From: Sulfurimonas sp.
GTDB lineage: Bacteria > Campylobacterota > Campylobacteria > Campylobacterales > Sulfurimonadaceae
DNA length: 64,000 nt
Direction of reading: 5' to 3'
Assembly (NCBI GenBank): GCA_011391635.1
Contig: JAABQD010000001.1
Location: 62,001-126,000 of the forward strand
In this document: positions 61,699-64,000 of the stretch, one piece after another
How the letters are laid out: each line of letters begins with the position of its first letter
How positions within the stretch are numbered: position 1 is the stretch's first letter
Program-made: the position numbers and the translations under genes
Notes under the pieces: model-generated
The model's input: only the letters and a program-made list of their open reading frames with translations
What the model was told of the DNA's origin: nothing
Databases searched by the model: none

Positions 61699-61913
61699 TA
61701 TTTACTCCCTACATTCACTAAATGATTAGCATTTTCTGTGCTAAACATCTTGATTGATTGTTCATCTTTAATATCATAATAATTAGCTGCATTTGCATTT
61801 TGCACACCAAGACCTAGCACTGTAAGTACAGCTAGGATTGAAAGCAATAATACAGTTGCAATTAACATACCTGTAATACCATCAAGAGCAAAAACACTTC
61901 TATTTTCATTCAT
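61698..61913 (-). CDS. DUF4006-type small membrane protein of the cco operon
   Basis: A 71-residue protein with one membrane helix (GITGMLIATVLLLSILAVLTVLGLG) and a soluble tail. DUF4006 proteins are found directly after ccoP in Campylobacterota. 10 bases behind ccoP; the stop overlaps the start of the 29-residue peptide. Confidence 0.8.
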   Translation of the reverse strand: MNENRSVFALDGITGMLIATVLLLSILAVLTVLGLGVQNANAANYYDIKDEQSIKMFSTENANHLVNVGSK

Positions 61914-61923
61914 GCTAATCTCC

Positions 61924-62847
61924 TTATTTACTTAAGTTAGTGATATATGCACCAACAGCTTCTTTTTGTTTAGCGTTGAGTCTATCAAACTTAGGCATTT
62001 CACCGATTGCACCTTTTTTACCATGAGTAAGAACATTTGCAACAAGTGTTGGATTGAATGTTGCTATACTAGGAGCAACTGAATCCATACCTTTACCATC
62101 TGCACCATGACAAGCAGCACAAACATTAGCAAATACATCAGCACCTGCACCTTTCATGCCATTAGCAACGAATGTAGAAACAGCATCAATTTCAGCATCA
62201 GTAATTGCAGCACCAGTAGCACCATTTACAAGACCATTACGATCTGGCATTGGCATTTCCATACCCAATAACTTATTGTTTGAACCATTTATAACAACAT
62301 GTTTAACAGATTTAGCTTCAACTCTTTTGTTAAGATTTGCCGCTTTTCCATCAATACCATCAGCATTAATACCATGGCACACTTTACATTCTGCTAAGAA
62401 AACCGATTCACCCATTTCTACCAATTTATCACCAGTAATTGACGCGTACTGTGTTTCAAATTTTGTATTATGAGCTGCACTATCTTCATTGTACTCACCT
62501 ATTTGTGAATAGGCATTCACTGGATAACCCATTACAAAATACCACATACCCCATACGATAAGTGCGAAGAACAAAATTGCCCAACCCATTGGTAAATCAT
62601 TTAAATACTCACCGATACCATCCCACTTCTCATCAGCTAACTGACCATCAGCAGTATCTGTTTGCATTTGACGAACATACTTGGTTACTACAAAAACTGT
62701 AATAATAACGAGTGCAACTGCACCTGCTACTGCAAGCATATTGACGATATCACCGTTTAAACCACCCTCTGAACCGCTCACAGACATGTAAGTGAACAGT
62801 AACATTAGAGCAGTAAAGATAATTCCCCCAAGATAAAGCTTATTCAT
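61924..62847 (-). CDS. ccoP: cbb3 oxidase diheme cytochrome c subunit CcoP
   Basis: A 307-residue subunit. Membrane helices at about residues 4-22, 34-55 and 91-108, then two cytochrome domains with CKVCHG (about 155) and CAACHG (about 244); axial Met candidates in MEMPMP and GEMPKF. It receives electrons from soluble cytochrome c or the bc1 complex. Between ccoQ and DUF4006. Confidence 0.94.
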   Translation of the reverse strand: MNKLYLGGIIFTALMLLFTYMSVSGSEGGLNGDIVNMLAVAGAVALVIITVFVVTKYVRQMQTDTADGQLADEKWDGIGEYLNDLPMGWAILFFALIVWGMWYFVMGYPVNAYSQIGEYNEDSAAHNTKFETQYASITGDKLVEMGESVFLAECKVCHGINADGIDGKAANLNKRVEAKSVKHVVINGSNNKLLGMEMPMPDRNGLVNGATGAAITDAEIDAVSTFVANGMKGAGADVFANVCAACHGADGKGMDSVAPSIATFNPTLVANVLTHGKKGAIGEMPKFDRLNAKQKEAVGAYITNLSK

Positions 62848-62856
62848 ATATCTCTC

Positions 62857-63060
62857 CTATTTCTCTTTATCATCAGATATCGGCGACACTGGGGCATCAC
62901 CGAGATCATCATGTAGTGCCATATTACTGAATTTTTCATAATCATGACCACCTACTTTCTTGTCCGTGCTATATAAATGATATATATAACTATAAAGTGC
63001 AATCACTAAAAATACAACAAGTGCGAAGTAACCATAAGCTTGAAGTTCTGCAATATTCAC
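62857..63060 (-). CDS. ccoQ: cbb3 oxidase small subunit CcoQ
   Basis: A 67-residue protein with one helix (YGYFALVVFLVIALYSYIYHLY) and a charged tail. Typical CcoQ/FixQ place between ccoO and ccoP, 12 bases after ccoO and 9 before ccoP. Confidence 0.88.
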   Translation of the reverse strand: MNIAELQAYGYFALVVFLVIALYSYIYHLYSTDKKVGGHDYEKFSNMALHDDLGDAPVSPISDDKEK

Positions 63061-63072
63061 TACAAACCTCTA

Positions 63073-63765
63073 CTATTTAAGACTGTTCATATATGCAATT
63101 AATGCTACTATTTCTGGGATTTCACCCTTAGCAACAGCATCTTTTACATCTTGGTCTTTCATATTTGCAGCGATAACTTTTGCTTCAGCCAAAGCCAACT
63201 CATTTGCTTCTGCAATACTTGCTCCCATTTTAACAACTTTAGTTGACCCATCTTTCATAGGAACTTCTTTGTTATAAGGAACTGAGAAAAACTGAGCAAC
63301 AGTTAGCTGTTCTGCATATGCAGTTTCAACATCCGCTTTATTTGTGAACATCCATTTGTACGCAGGCATAATTGAACCTGGAACAACACTCGCTGGATTT
63401 TTCATGTGATTTTCATGCCAGTCAGTAGTTCTATAATTACCAACTCTCATTAAATCTGGACCAGTTCTTTTTGAACCCCAAAGGAATGGTCTATCATAAG
63501 CATATTCACCACTTAAAGAGTAGTGACCATAACGGTCAGTTTCTGATTTAAACGGACGAACAAGTTGTGAGTGACAAGCATTACAACTATTTTTAATATA
63601 AACATGACGACCCGTTAACTCTAGTGTAGAGTATGGAGTTGTACCGATTACAGGACGAGAAGCTTGTGCAAAGTTTGGAAGAATTTCTACTAAACCTGCG
63701 AAAGCAATCGTTACAAATATACCTACCGCAAAAAAGAACGGATGTTTTTCTAACCAATGAAACAT
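63073..63765 (-). CDS. ccoO: cbb3 oxidase monoheme cytochrome c subunit CcoO
   Basis: A 230-residue subunit with an N-terminal helix (FFFAVGIFVTIAFAGLVEILP) and one heme motif NSCNACHSQLVRPF (about residue 57) with the family RPFKSETDRYGHYS that follows. GSIMPAYKWMF (about 128) provides the axial Met. 15 bases after ccoN. Confidence 0.95.
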   Translation of the reverse strand: MFHWLEKHPFFFAVGIFVTIAFAGLVEILPNFAQASRPVIGTTPYSTLELTGRHVYIKNSCNACHSQLVRPFKSETDRYGHYSLSGEYAYDRPFLWGSKRTGPDLMRVGNYRTTDWHENHMKNPASVVPGSIMPAYKWMFTNKADVETAYAEQLTVAQFFSVPYNKEVPMKDGSTKVVKMGASIAEANELALAEAKVIAANMKDQDVKDAVAKGEIPEIVALIAYMNSLK

Positions 63766-63780
63766 ATTATATCCTTTCTA

Positions 63781-64000
63781 TTAAGCGCCCATAGGCGAAG
63801 CATTTTGGAGCTCAGACTCTTCAACAGGACGAGCAGACATAGTTTTATAAATGTTATAAGCAAACATCAAGAAACCAACTAGGTATAATAATCCACCAAC
63901 ACCACGAATAGTGTAATATGGGTGTAAAACTGTAACTGTATCGATAAATGAGTAAGCTAAGTTACCAAATTCATCGTGTGCACGCCACATCATACCTTGA
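63781..64000 (-). CDS. ccoN: cbb3 oxidase catalytic subunit CcoN, C-terminal part (cut by window edge)
   Basis: The frame continues beyond the right edge; only about 72 residues are visible. The start GMMWRAHDEFGNLAYSFID and the helix GGLLYLVGFLMFAYNIYKTM match the end of CcoN, and the gene order with ccoO, ccoQ and ccoP confirms it. First gene of the operon; no heme-copper His ligands fall in the visible piece. Confidence 0.93.
   Translation of the reverse strand, partial: QGMMWRAHDEFGNLAYSFIDTVTVLHPYYTIRGVGGLLYLVGFLMFAYNIYKTMSARPVEESELQNASPMGA

Noticed and set aside
1..64000. CRISPR array or cas genes
   Set aside because: No regularly spaced direct repeats of 20-40 bases were found, and no Cas-like protein is present.

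Overview
The window looks like chromosome of a chemolithoautotrophic Campylobacterota bacterium close to Sulfurimonas or Sulfuricurvum. This rests on AT-rich coding sequence, a Campylobacter-style porin, a cbb3 oxidase operon in the Campylobacter order (ccoN-ccoO-ccoQ-ccoP, DUF4006, FixH), a bc1 complex (petABC), a four-subunit pyruvate:ferredoxin oxidoreductase as used in the reductive TCA cycle, and an AddAB-type recombination pair. The genus is an inference from gene content; no rRNA or tRNA gene is visible in the window.

Layout. 0.1-1.2 kb: rsmE and a small membrane protein. 1.6-15.7 kb: a biosynthetic cluster of the aryl-polyene/flexirubin type. It has LolA-like and MMPL exporters, an acyl-acid ligase, acyltransferases, one ACP, a ketosynthase with its chain-length-factor partner, two hotdog dehydratases, a ketoreductase, a HAL/TAL-type ammonia lyase, an O-methyltransferase, a glycosyltransferase and a JmjC-like cupin. 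A secreted alpha/beta hydrolase follows. The inferred product is an aromatic polyene pigment anchored in the outer membrane. 17.3-33.5 kb: molybdopterin and queuosine precursor genes, a porin, petABC, mnmG, a Sel1 protein, ribE, recQ and mnmD. 42.0-54.5 kb: luxS, porCDAB, a peptide-binding protein, rplM-rpsI, an MFS transporter, a truncated REP-associated transposase and an arylamine N-acetyltransferase. 54.6-64 kb: addA-like and addB-like genes and the cco operon, which runs off the right edge.

Between 33,504 and 42,063 lies an integrated element bounded by 28-bp direct repeats (26/28 identical). It carries two tyrosine recombinases, a restriction-modification pair, a pseudo-receiver protein, a ribbon-helix-helix-like protein, a superfamily 3 (DUF5906/NrS-1-like) helicase and a 700-bp gene-free stretch rich in palindromes. 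It is inserted in the overlap of two co-directional host genes, and the repeats leave both reading frames intact.

The most striking signal is a short iterated word. The 9-mer CCACATGCC occurs 37 times on the two strands (20 forward, 17 reverse), usually as TTCCACATGCCAAG, where base composition predicts well under one copy. It lies mostly inside genes, is densest in addA/addB (9 copies), forms inverted pairs in intergenic positions where terminators would be expected, and is absent from the integrated element and from most of the polyene cluster. This is the pattern of DNA uptake sequences in Neisseria and Pasteurellaceae, and I propose it as a candidate uptake signal word for this lineage.
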